Shown piece after piece: positions 17,138-27,207 of a DNA stretch of 34,969 nucleotides. How positions within the stretch are numbered: position 1 is the first letter of the stretch; every line of letters starts with the position of its first letter. The translations under genes were made by a program, and so were the position numbers. The stretch covers positions 32,836 through 67,804 of the forward strand of contig DUBD01000241.1 in the NCBI GenBank assembly GCA_012960515.1. The letters are read 5' to 3'. Under the pieces are notes generated by a model that did not search any database, was not told the DNA's origin, and saw only the letters and a list, made by a program, of their open reading frames with translations. Source of the DNA: Bacteroidota bacterium. GTDB lineage: Bacteria > Bacteroidota > Rhodothermia > Rhodothermales > Rubricoccaceae.

Positions 17138-17187
17138 GCTGGCGGAGGCGGCCGGCGAGAGGGGGCCTGACGGGGCCATCCGCCAGC
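17138..17187. terminator. Inverted repeat GCTGGCGGA...TCCGCCAGC downstream of the PPC/DUF4344 gene
   Basis: 9-bp perfect outer stem with additional internal GC complementarity, 8 nt after the stop at 17130. Confidence 0.5.
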
Positions 17188-17203
17188 GCGGCGGGTGGCC
17201 CCT

Positions 17204-17211
17204 TACCTTCG
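17204..17211 (+). promoter_or_regulatory. Candidate Bacteroidota-type -7 element TACCTTCG
   Basis: TAnnTTCG 27 nt upstream of the HIT-protein start; resembles the Bacteroidota TAnnTTTG -7 box. Confidence 0.4.
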
Positions 17212-17237
17212 GCGCCCGCTAAGCCGATACCCCTCCC

Positions 17238-17578
17238 GTGGCTGAGAAGACCCTCTTTCAGAAGATCGCCGACCGTGAGGTCCCCGCCGACATCGTCTAC
17301 GAGGACGACGTCGCGGTCGCGTTCCGCGACATCGACCCCGTCGCGCCCGTCCACGTGCTTTGCATCCCGCGCAAACCCATCCCGCGCGCGGACGCTGTGG
17401 AGCCCGAGGACGAGCCCATCGTGGGCCACCTGTTCACCGTCGCCCGGAAGGTGGCGGCGCAGGAAGGGCTGGAGGATTACCGCCTGGTCGTCAACTGCGG
17501 CGAGAAGGCGGGGCAGACCGTCTTCCACCTCCACGTCCACCTCATCGGTGGGAGGGACCTCGGCAACATGACGAGCGG

Positions 17579-17582
<4 letters not shown>
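17238..17582 (+). CDS. HIT (histidine triad) nucleotide-binding protein, HinT-like
   Basis: LFQKIADREVPADIVYEDDVAVAFRDIDPVAPVHVLCIPRKPI...QTVFHLHVHLIGGRDL (HxHxH triad); GTG start. Confidence 0.95.
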
Positions 17583-18352
<770 letters not shown>

Positions 18353-18366
18353 CCCCTTTCCCCTCT

Positions 18367-18999
18367 ATGATCAGCCTCGGACTCACGGGCGGCATCGGCT
18401 CCGGAAAAACTGCCGCCGCTGCTCGCTTCGCCACGCACCCCGGCGTGCGCGTCATCCTCGCGGACGACGTCGCCAAAGCCCTCATGGTGGAGGACCCGGA
18501 CGTCCGGGCGGCGGTGCGGGAGCGGTTCGGCGCGGACACGTACCTCGCGGACGGCAGCCTCAACCGGGCGTCCCTGGCCGCGCGCGTGTTCTCCCGCGCC
18601 TCCGAGCTCGAAGCGCTCAACGCCATCGTGCATCCGGCCGTCCGCCGCGCCATGCTCGACGCGCTGGCGGCGGCCCGCAGCGAGGGCGTCCGCCTGTTGG
18701 TTTACGAGGCCGCGCTCATCTTCGAGACCGGCGCGGACGAGATCCTGGATCACGTCGCCGTGGTCTACGCGCCCGTCGAGACGCGCGTCGTCCGCGCGAT
18801 GGAGCGGGACGGCAGCACGCGGGCCGACGTGCTCCTGCGGATGGCCCGGCAGGCCGCGCCGGCGGACCTTCGCGAGCGCGCCGACTTCGTGCTGGACAAC
18901 AGCGGCTCGCTCGACGATCTCCATGCGGAGGTGGACGCGCTCTACTCCCGGCTGGTCCCGGACGCCTCCGCCAGCTCGGAGAGCGAGACCACGCGGTAG
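18367..18999 (+). CDS. coaE: Dephospho-CoA kinase
   Basis: MISLGLTGGIGSGKTAAAARFA, ILADDVAKALM, NAIVHPAVRRAM, ADFVLDNSGSLDDL. Confidence 0.95.
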   Translation: MISLGLTGGIGSGKTAAAARFATHPGVRVILADDVAKALMVEDPDVRAAVRERFGADTYLADGSLNRASLAARVFSRASELEALNAIVHPAVRRAMLDALAAARSEGVRLLVYEAALIFETGADEILDHVAVVYAPVETRVVRAMERDGSTRADVLLRMARQAAPADLRERADFVLDNSGSLDDLHAEVDALYSRLVPDASASSESETTR

Positions 19000-19655
19000 C
19001 CGCGCCGCCGCAGCTCCGGCAGCACCCGCGCCAGGATCTCCGGCGCCTTCGTGCGCTCTCCGATCGCGTCGTGCAGCACGATCACGTCGCCCGGGCGCAC
19101 CTCCCGGAGGATGTGCCGCACCTGCGCCCCGATGAACGGGTTCTGCGGATCGTTCGTGGTCACGCTGCCCAGCGCGATGCGGTAGCCCGTGGAGTCCGCC
19201 GCGCGGACCGTCCCCCGGTGGTAGAACCCGACGCTCGGCCGGAACCAGACCGGATCGCCAAAGGCGCGGAGCAGCGAGTCCGTGCGCAGGATGCTCGCCG
19301 TCATGGCCTCGCGCGAGAGGAAGAGCGCGGGGTCCCGCGTCCAGCCGTGGTTGGCGACCTCGTGCCCCTCGCGCTGGATCCGCCGCGCGAGCGTCGGCTG
19401 GCGCTTCACCCGCTCGCCGACGAGGAAGAACGTGGCTCGGGCGTCGTGCGCGGCGAGCACGTCCAGCACGCGGTCCGTATTCCCAGGCTCCGGCCCATCG
19501 TCCAGCGTCAGCGCGACGAGCGAGTCGGCCACGGCAGGCACGTCGAACAGCGCGCTCGGGCTCCGGCGCTCCACGAACTCCACGGTGGCGCGGGACGGGA
19601 TGCACCCGCTGGCGGCCGCCGCCAGCGCGGCGAGGACGAAGAGGGGTCGGGACAT
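18942..19655 (-). CDS. Polysaccharide deacetylase (NodB-like) lipoprotein
   Basis: Lipobox-like AAAASGC; VALTLDDGPEPGNTDRVLDVLAAHDARATFFLVGERV, GHEVANHGWTRD, WFRPSVGFYHRG, GDVIVLHDAIGERTKAPEILARVLPELRRRGYRVVSLSEL. Confidence 0.92.
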   Translation of the reverse strand: MSRPLFVLAALAAAASGCIPSRATVEFVERRSPSALFDVPAVADSLVALTLDDGPEPGNTDRVLDVLAAHDARATFFLVGERVKRQPTLARRIQREGHEVANHGWTRDPALFLSREAMTASILRTDSLLRAFGDPVWFRPSVGFYHRGTVRAADSTGYRIALGSVTTNDPQNPFIGAQVRHILREVRPGDVIVLHDAIGERTKAPEILARVLPELRRRGYRVVSLSELAEASGTSRE

Positions 19656-19785
19656 GGGATGGGGGAGGGGCGCGAGGCGAACGGCGGGGTGTGCGCGAAT
19701 CGTGCCGGCTCTTTCTCTTCTCTTCTGAACGCTCGCGCCGTGCGTGCGTTGGCCCCGTGCTCTCTTCTCTGACCTCCCCCTCTCC

Positions 19786-20730
19786 ATGCGCGCCGTCGTC
19801 TTCGACTCTTTCGGCTCCCCAGATGTCCTCTCCCTTCGCGAGGACGTGCCCACCCCCGAGCCCGGACCCGGCCAGGTGCTCGTTCGCGTTCACGCGGCCG
19901 CGGTCAACCCCGTCGATACCAAGATCCGCCAGCACGGTGACCAGTACGGCATCCAGCCCCCCGTCATCCTCGGCTACGACGTGTCCGGCGTGGTGGAGGG
20001 TGTCGGCGAGGGCGTGGAGGACCTGGTGGAAGGCGACGAGGTGTTCTACACGCCGGAGCTGAACGCCAGAGGCGCGTACGCGGAGTACCACGTCGCAGAC
20101 GCCGGGCTCGTGGTCGTCAAGCCGGCGGACCTTTCGCACGAAGAGGCCGCGGCCATTCCCCTCGCGGCCTGCACCGCCTGGCAGGCGCTCATCGACCGCG
20201 CCGGGCTGGAGCTCGGCGAGCACGTGCTCATCCACGGCGGCGGGGGCGTGGGGCACTTCGCGGTGCAGATCGCGCACGCGGCCGGCGCGCGGGTGGTCGT
20301 GGTGGGCAACCCCGAGATGGAGGATGCCCTCCTGGATTGCGGCGCGGACCTCTTCGTGGACTACCACGAGGCCGACGGCACGAGCGCCATCCTGGACCTC
20401 TCCTGCGACCTCGGTGCGGACGTGATCCTGGACACGGTCGGCGGCGAGACCCTCGCCAACAGCATCGACGCGCTGGCGCCCAACGGCCGGATGGTCACCA
20501 TCGTGGGCGACGCGACGGGCCACTTCGGCGCGGCGTACCAGAAGAACGCGGCCCTCTTCCCCCTCATGATGCAGCGCGACGGGGGGATGCTGGACCGGAT
20601 CGCGGCGCTCGTCGAGACCGGCGACCTGGAGCCGATCATCGATTCCGTCCTCCCGCTGGCGGAGGCCGCCGAGGCGCACCGCCAGCTGGAACGGGGCGGC
20701 GTGCAGGGCAAGATCATCCTGACGCCCTAG
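19786..20730 (+). CDS. Zinc-type alcohol dehydrogenase / NADPH:quinone reductase (MDR superfamily)
   Basis: MRAVVFDSFGSPDVLSLREDVPTPEPGPGQVLVRVHAAAVNPVDTKIR; VLIHGGGGVGHFAVQIAHAAGARVV. Confidence 0.95.
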   Translation: MRAVVFDSFGSPDVLSLREDVPTPEPGPGQVLVRVHAAAVNPVDTKIRQHGDQYGIQPPVILGYDVSGVVEGVGEGVEDLVEGDEVFYTPELNARGAYAEYHVADAGLVVVKPADLSHEEAAAIPLAACTAWQALIDRAGLELGEHVLIHGGGGVGHFAVQIAHAAGARVVVVGNPEMEDALLDCGADLFVDYHEADGTSAILDLSCDLGADVILDTVGGETLANSIDALAPNGRMVTIVGDATGHFGAAYQKNAALFPLMMQRDGGMLDRIAALVETGDLEPIIDSVLPLAEAAEAHRQLERGGVQGKIILTP

Positions 20731-20888
20731 CGCCCGGAACAACGCCTCAAACGGACCGAACCCCAGCCCCCCTCGCAGTTGGGAACGCGAGGGGGCCGGG
20801 TGGGTCCATGCAGCCGGGCATCCGCGAACCCACAGACGAGGAGCCCCGTAGCTTCCGTTCCGCCATTCCACATTCGCGACGCTCACCC

Positions 20889-22241
20889 ATGCGCTCTTTC
20901 TTGACGGCCGCACTCGTGCTCGGTCTCGTCGGTTGTTCTTCGACCGCCGAGATGGGGAACGATCCGGCTCCGGGGGCTCCCGCTCCGCCTTCCGAAACCC
21001 CCTCCGCTCCATCCACGCCCGGCGCGCCTTCCGCGCCCGGTGAGGTCTCGTTCTCCTGCGAGGACGGCACCGCCGGCGAGTACGACTGCAACCGTGTCGA
21101 TCTCGTCTCCCACATGCCCGTCGAGGCGTTCAACGCTGGCCGTGGCAACGACATCTGGGGCTGGACCGATCCCGAGACCGGCATCGAGTACGCCATCGTC
21201 GGCCTGGATGACGGCACCTCGTTCGTGAGCCTCGAGGACCCCACCAACCCGCAGAACCTCGGCAAGCTGCCGACGGCCACCGTCGCGACCGTCTGGCGCG
21301 ACATGAAGGTCTACCGCAACCACGCGTTCATCGTCTCCGAGGCGCAGAACCACGGGATGCAGGTCTTCGACCTCACGCGCCTCCGCGGCCTCGAGGCCGA
21401 CGCGGACCGCACCTTCGAGCCGGACACGCACTACCGCGGCGTCACGAACGCGCACAACATCGTCGCGGACGAAGAGAGTGGGTTCATGTACATCGTCGGC
21501 ACCACGTCCGTCGGGGAGGGCCTCCCGGACGCCTGTGCCGCTCCGGGCTTCCACGCGCTCGACGTGAGCGACCCGAAGAACCCGCAGTTCTCCACCTGCT
21601 TCTCGGACGCGGACTCCGACGCCACGCCGCGCACCGCGCCGGGCTACACGCACGACGCGCAGTGCCTCGTCTACCGCGGCCCCGACGCCGACTACAACGG
21701 CCGCCAGCTCTGCTTCGCCGCCAACGAGGACGTGCTGACCGTCTTCGACGTGGAGGACAAGCAGAACGTGGTCATGATCTCCCAGGCGGAGTACCCCGGC
21801 GCGAGCTACTCGCACCAGGGCTGGCTCACGCAGGACCAGCGGTACTTCCTGCTGGACGACGAGCTGGACGAGATCTCCGGCGTCTCCGCCACGCAGCGGA
21901 CGCTCGTGTTCGACCTGGAGGACCTGGACAACCCGGAGTTCGCCTACATCTGGGACTCCGGCATCCCGGTGATCGACCACAACATGTACATCATCGGGGA
22001 CTACGCCTACCAGTCCAACTACAAGGCCGGCCTCCGCATCCTCGACGTCTCCGGCGTCGGTGAGGGCCCCGAGGGCATCCGCGAGGTCGCCTACTTCGAC
22101 ACGTTCCCGCAGGGCGAGGACGTGCAGTTCGGCGGCCAGTGGAGCAACTACCCGTACTTCGAGAGCGGTCTCGTGATCGCGAACGACAGCGAGAACGGGC
22201 TCTTCGTGCTCCGCCCGCGCCTGGACGACCCGGACCTCTAG
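20889..22241 (+). CDS. Choice-of-anchor B family lipoprotein (LVIVD-like repeats)
   Basis: Lipobox ALVLGLVGCSS, Pro/Ala-rich linker, then DIWGWTDPETGIEYAIVGLDDGTSFVSLEDPTNPQNLGKLPT...WRDMKVYRNHAFIVSEAQNHGMQVFDLTRLR. Confidence 0.9.
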   Translation: MRSFLTAALVLGLVGCSSTAEMGNDPAPGAPAPPSETPSAPSTPGAPSAPGEVSFSCEDGTAGEYDCNRVDLVSHMPVEAFNAGRGNDIWGWTDPETGIEYAIVGLDDGTSFVSLEDPTNPQNLGKLPTATVATVWRDMKVYRNHAFIVSEAQNHGMQVFDLTRLRGLEADADRTFEPDTHYRGVTNAHNIVADEESGFMYIVGTTSVGEGLPDACAAPGFHALDVSDPKNPQFSTCFSDADSDATPRTAPGYTHDAQCLVYRGPDADYNGRQLCFAANEDVLTVFDVEDKQNVVMISQAEYPGASYSHQGWLTQDQRYFLLDDELDEISGVSATQRTLVFDLEDLDNPEFAYIWDSGIPVIDHNMYIIGDYAYQSNYKAGLRILDVSGVGEGPEGIREVAYFDTFPQGEDVQFGGQWSNYPYFESGLVIANDSENGLFVLRPRLDDPDL

Positions 22242-22262
22242 GCCGCGGCTCGCTCCGTTTCT

Positions 22263-22303
22263 CCGCCCCGCTGGCGCCTGCCGTCAGCGGGGCGGTTTCG
22301 TTT
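22263..22303 (+). terminator. Rho-independent-type terminator after the choice-of-anchor B gene
   Basis: CCGCCCCGCTG-gcgcctgccgt-CAGCGGGGCGG followed by tttcgttt. Confidence 0.8.
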
Positions 22304-22357
22304 GGAACAGCTCCGTCTTCTGGGGCCGCTCCGTCGCAACCGCCAGCGGGCGGCTGG

Positions 22358-23635
<1,278 letters not shown>

Positions 23636-23752
23636 GGGTCTCGGGGGGTGTTTGGGCGCGAACGCCCGGAGAGCGGCCCGGATTCGCGAACGTTCGGCGC
23701 GGCCGGGCAGGCCTCGGCGCGGGGCGCCCCGCGAGACCGAGGCCGGAGCGAG

Positions 23753-24049
23753 CTACGCCGAGACGCGGCTGGCGATGGCGTTCTTGTCGAACCGCATCTT
23801 GGTGTTCTGGTCCACCTCCGCGAGGAGGCTGGTGTCTTCCACCTTGACCACGGTCCCGTGGATGCCGCCCGCGGTCACGATGCGGTCGCCCTTCTTGAGC
23901 TCGTCGATCATCTGCCGGCGCTTCTTCTCCCGCGACTGCTGCGGCCGGATGAGGAAGAGGTAGAAGACGACGAGGATGAGCAGCGGGAAGAGGAGCCCGC
24001 CGAGGGCGAAGCCGCCGGGAGCGGCGTCCTGGAGCAGAAAGAGCAGCAT
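23753..24049 (-). CDS. yajC: Preprotein translocase subunit YajC
   Basis: LLFPLLILVVFYLFLIRPQQSREKKRRQMIDELKKGDRIVTAGGIHGTVVKVEDTSLLAEVDQNTKMRFDKNAI. Confidence 0.96.
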   Translation of the reverse strand: MLLFLLQDAAPGGFALGGLLFPLLILVVFYLFLIRPQQSREKKRRQMIDELKKGDRIVTAGGIHGTVVKVEDTSLLAEVDQNTKMRFDKNAIASRVSA

Positions 24050-24071
24050 CGGGGTGGGGGAGGGTGCCGCG

Positions 24072-24091
24072 CGAAGATACCCGGCGCCGGG
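24072..24091 (-). promoter_or_regulatory. Candidate yajC promoter element: TATCTTCG next to palindrome CCCGGCGCCGGG
   Basis: Minus strand reads CCCGGCGCCGGG-TATCTTCG, 23 nt upstream of the yajC start; a near-identical arrangement lies upstream of parA. Confidence 0.45.
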
Positions 24092-24304
24092 CGCGGGCCC
24101 GGTGAGAGCGGGGCGAATCCGCCGTCCGCTGGCGGCGCCTCCCGGCGTGAGCGGAGTGCTGGACTGGCGCATCGCGTGGACGGTGGGCGCACGGCGCGGT
24201 AGACGCCACACGGCCTTCACACGGGAGATCGGAGCCGTCCCGGTAGGTTCGGCGCGCTCTGGCACGGTCTCCGCAGGCCGGTGCGCCCCTCAGCCTCTCT
24301 CGCG

Positions 24305-25657
24305 ATGACACGTTTCGCTACGCCCCTCGCCCTGTTCCTGCTCGTCCTCGCGCTCGGCGCGTGCGCGTCCGCCCGCGGCGCCTACGACGACGCCATGGAA
24401 GCGGAGGTCTCCGGCGACCTCCCGACCGCCTTCGACCGCTACTACACCGCGCTCCGGCGCGACTCCGAGATCGGCAACGCGCGCGGGCGGCTCCGCGTGG
24501 TGGGCGAGCAACTCGTGGAGCAGTGGCTCGGCGAGGCGGCCCTCGCAGACCCGATCCGTGCTGCGGACCTCTACGTGGGCGTCGAGCGCCACGCGCTCCG
24601 CGCTGAAGAGGTGGGCGTGACGCTCGGGCTCCCGGCCACCTTCGCGAGCGACCGCGACGCCGCCTTCGCTGAGGCCGTCGGCTCCATCCTCGTAGGTGCC
24701 GAGACCGCCCGCCAGCGGGGCGAGTTCTCCCGCGCGCTGGACCTCCTGCGCGATGCGGAGGCCTACCGCCCCTCCGCCTCCGACCGGCTGGCGCTCGATG
24801 ACGAGGCCCGCCAGACGTACACGCTCTGGGCCGAGGCCGATCTCTCGGCCGGGCAGTTCCGCCGCGCGTACTCCAGCACGGAAGCGGCACTCGGCCTCCT
24901 CGCGCCGGACTCCCCGGAGGCCCTCGCGATGGTGGACCTCCAGTCGGCCATTCTGGACGCAGGCAGCGTGCGCGTGGCGTTCTTCCCGCTGCACGCCGAG
25001 CGCGGCCGCTACGGCAACGACGACGGCGACCGCGGACCGGTCCGCGGGGGACGCCCGGGTACGCGCACGGAGCCGCCGTACAGCTTTGTCGCGGACCTGG
25101 ACGACGTGCTCAACGACGACCACTGGACGCGCCCGCCGCTCTTCGTCTATTCCGCCGATCCGGCCGAGGTGCGCCGCCTTGTTCGCAACGAGCGCCAAGC
25201 CGATGACCTGCTGGACAACCACACGCTGCTGGCGGTCTTCTCCGGCGATCTCGGCGCCGATCTCGGCGCGGCCTTCGAGGTCACCGACTGGGTGGAGACC
25301 GAGGAGATCCGGGACCGCGACACGCGGACGGCCGAAACCCGCACCGGCGGGACGGGCACGTACGAGCGGATCCGCCTGCGCCTGGAACGCGGCGCGACGG
25401 TGGAGTACGCCGTCGTGGACTCCCGCACGCGGTACGTCGTCTGCCAGGGCGAGGTCAGCCGCGACGTGAGCGAGACCATCACGGTCCACGAGGCGGACGA
25501 CTGGCGCGATCTCCAACTCAGCCGCGAGGAGCGCCGCCGCTTCACGGACGACCACCGCGACGAAGAGGAGGCCGAACTCCGCTCGGAGCTGCTCGCTGCG
25601 CTCTCGTCCGCCGTCGCGGACCGCGTGTACCGCTGCGCCGGACAACGCGTGCGGTAG
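24305..25657 (+). CDS. Lipoprotein of unknown function (N-terminal TPR-like helical region)
   Basis: MTRFATPLALFLLVLALGACASA lipobox; full-length ORF on the strand free of recognised genes; helical N-terminus, uncharacterised C-terminal half. Confidence 0.8.
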   Translation: MTRFATPLALFLLVLALGACASARGAYDDAMEAEVSGDLPTAFDRYYTALRRDSEIGNARGRLRVVGEQLVEQWLGEAALADPIRAADLYVGVERHALRAEEVGVTLGLPATFASDRDAAFAEAVGSILVGAETARQRGEFSRALDLLRDAEAYRPSASDRLALDDEARQTYTLWAEADLSAGQFRRAYSSTEAALGLLAPDSPEALAMVDLQSAILDAGSVRVAFFPLHAERGRYGNDDGDRGPVRGGRPGTRTEPPYSFVADLDDVLNDDHWTRPPLFVYSADPAEVRRLVRNERQADDLLDNHTLLAVFSGDLGADLGAAFEVTDWVETEEIRDRDTRTAETRTGGTGTYERIRLRLERGATVEYAVVDSRTRYVVCQGEVSRDVSETITVHEADDWRDLQLSREERRRFTDDHRDEEEAELRSELLAALSSAVADRVYRCAGQRVR

Positions 25658-25663
25658 CCTCGT

Positions 25664-25691
25664 CGCCCTCCTGGCTCCAGCCGGGAGGGCG
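25664..25691 (+). terminator. Hairpin CGCCCTCC...GGAGGGCG after the lipoprotein gene
   Basis: CGCCCTCCtGGCtccaGCCgGGAGGGCG followed by cgattgttct. Confidence 0.7.
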
Positions 25692-25723
25692 CGATTGTTC
25701 TCGCCGAGGCGCGCCGCCAGCGG

Positions 25724-25743
25724 GGCGGGCGTGAAGCCTCCGC
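25724..25743. repeat. 20-bp direct repeat, left copy
   Basis: GGCGGGCGTGAAGCCTCCGC, identical to 26318-26337. Confidence 0.9.
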
Positions 25744-25843
25744 TCAGGATGACACGTGGGTGCCTCCGAGGGAGCGGCACGAGAATGCCTGTACGAGCAC
25801 GGAGCCGCCTTCGCATCTTTGCGGCCCCACGCCTCCCGTCCCC

Positions 25844-26305
25844 ATGCGCGTCCTCGCTCTCTCGGTCCTGCTCATCGCATCCGCCAGCGCGGCGCAGGAG
25901 GCGGACTCCCTCGGCACGCTGGCGGGGACCGTCACCGACGCTGAGACCGGAGAACCACTGCCGGGCGCGACCGTGGTTCTCGCCGGCACGCAACAGGGCG
26001 TGGCGACTGATCTCGAGGGGCGCTATGAGATCACGGGTGTCCAACCCGGCAGGTATACGGTACGGTTCAGTTTCATCGGTTTCGTAACGCAAGAGGCGGA
26101 GGCCGTCTCGATCCACGCTGGAACCAAGCGGACCCTGGACGCAGAGCTGGTCGTCGGGGAGATCATCAGTTGTCCTATCGTCTGTAGTTCGCGGCCAGTG
26201 ATCTCCAGGTCGCCGTACGCCAGCACGCGGATCAAACGGAGCGGGAGCGGGTGGTGCGCCGAAGACACGGCAGTGCGGTCTCTCGCCTTTGGTCCTCTGC
26301 GGTGA
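25844..26305 (+). CDS. Small secreted carboxypeptidase-regulatory-like domain protein
   Basis: MRVLALSVLLIASASAAQEADSLGTLAGTVTDAETGEPLPGATVVLAGTQQGVATDLEGRYEITGVQPGRYTVRFSFIGFVTQEAEAV; no plug or barrel follows. Confidence 0.75.
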   Translation: MRVLALSVLLIASASAAQEADSLGTLAGTVTDAETGEPLPGATVVLAGTQQGVATDLEGRYEITGVQPGRYTVRFSFIGFVTQEAEAVSIHAGTKRTLDAELVVGEIISCPIVCSSRPVISRSPYASTRIKRSGSGWCAEDTAVRSLAFGPLR

Positions 26306-26317
26306 TCTCCCGGTGGA

Positions 26318-26337
26318 GGCGGGCGTGAAGCCTCCGC
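26318..26337. repeat. 20-bp direct repeat, right copy (inside a small hairpin GGAGGC...GCCTCC)
   Basis: GGCGGGCGTGAAGCCTCCGC, identical to 25724-25743. Confidence 0.9.
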
Positions 26338-26395
26338 AGTGCCCGAACGGCGTCACGGGCTGGCGGTACCGTCCGCCCGACGCGACCGCCCGCCC

Positions 26396-27163
26396 ATGAC
26401 GCCCGACCTCCCGCCTGTCCCCTCCGCGCGCCCGCCCTTCGTCACGCCCGACCCGCTGGCGCTCTCGTTCGACGGCTTCCCCGCCGAGGGGCTGGACGCC
26501 CTTGCGCGGCTCCGGGAGGAGCCCCACATCGAGCGGTACCGGAAGGAGAAAGAGGTCCTCCAGCGCGCCATCACGGAGCCGTTCAAGCGCTACCGCGACG
26601 ACCTCGCGTTGAACTGGGTCATCCCCAACGCGCTCCCCTTCGAGACGGAGAAGAACGTCTTCTCGCGCATCCTCAAAAATGACTTCGGCGCGGGCGGCTC
26701 CCACTCGCACCTCTGGATGAGCTTCTACCGGCCGCCCCGCAAGCGGCTGACGGATCTCCAGCTCAGCCACGCCGTCCACCCCGACGCGTTCCGCTGGGGC
26801 CTCTACATCGGCGACTACTCCAAATCGCTCTTCCGCGCGGCCCGCCAGCGGCTGGCGGCGGAACCGGGCGAGGCGCTGGACCTGCTCAACACGCTCCTCG
26901 CGCGAGGCTACAAACTGGCCTTCGCGCCGCACGTGACCAAGCCGGAGGGGCACCCGGAGTTCGAGGGCGAGCTGGACGCGCTGCCGGAGGACATCCACCG
27001 CGCGAAGGGCATCTGGGTGATGCGGCGGATCGAGCGCGAGGAGATGGACGCGCTCGGCCCGAGGCTCGTGGCGCAGGCCATCGACGAGCAGGAGGCGCTG
27101 TGGCCGCTCTACCTCTTCTTCGCCGAGGCGCCCGAGCACCTGGGGCCGGCGGGTGCGATCTGA
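26396..27163 (+). CDS. Conserved hypothetical protein
   Basis: Complete ORF rich in Trp/Tyr/Phe motifs (HSHLWMSFYRPPRKRL, FRWGLYIGDYSKSLFRAARQRL); followed closely by the enoyl-CoA hydratase. Confidence 0.75.
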   Translation: MTPDLPPVPSARPPFVTPDPLALSFDGFPAEGLDALARLREEPHIERYRKEKEVLQRAITEPFKRYRDDLALNWVIPNALPFETEKNVFSRILKNDFGAGGSHSHLWMSFYRPPRKRLTDLQLSHAVHPDAFRWGLYIGDYSKSLFRAARQRLAAEPGEALDLLNTLLARGYKLAFAPHVTKPEGHPEFEGELDALPEDIHRAKGIWVMRRIEREEMDALGPRLVAQAIDEQEALWPLYLFFAEAPEHLGPAGAI

Positions 27164-27207
27164 GAGACGCGCGATCTTCAGCCTTTCCCCCTTCAGTCCT
27201 CAGCCCC

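Noticed and set aside
23636-23752. Possible FMN riboswitch upstream of ribBA
   Set aside because: The GC-rich leader does not show the conserved FMN-riboswitch core sequences I would expect; covariance-model search (RF00050) would be decisive.
24290-27139. 949-aa ORF on - strand
   Set aside because: Antisense to a lipoprotein and two other genes; no domains; shadow ORF.
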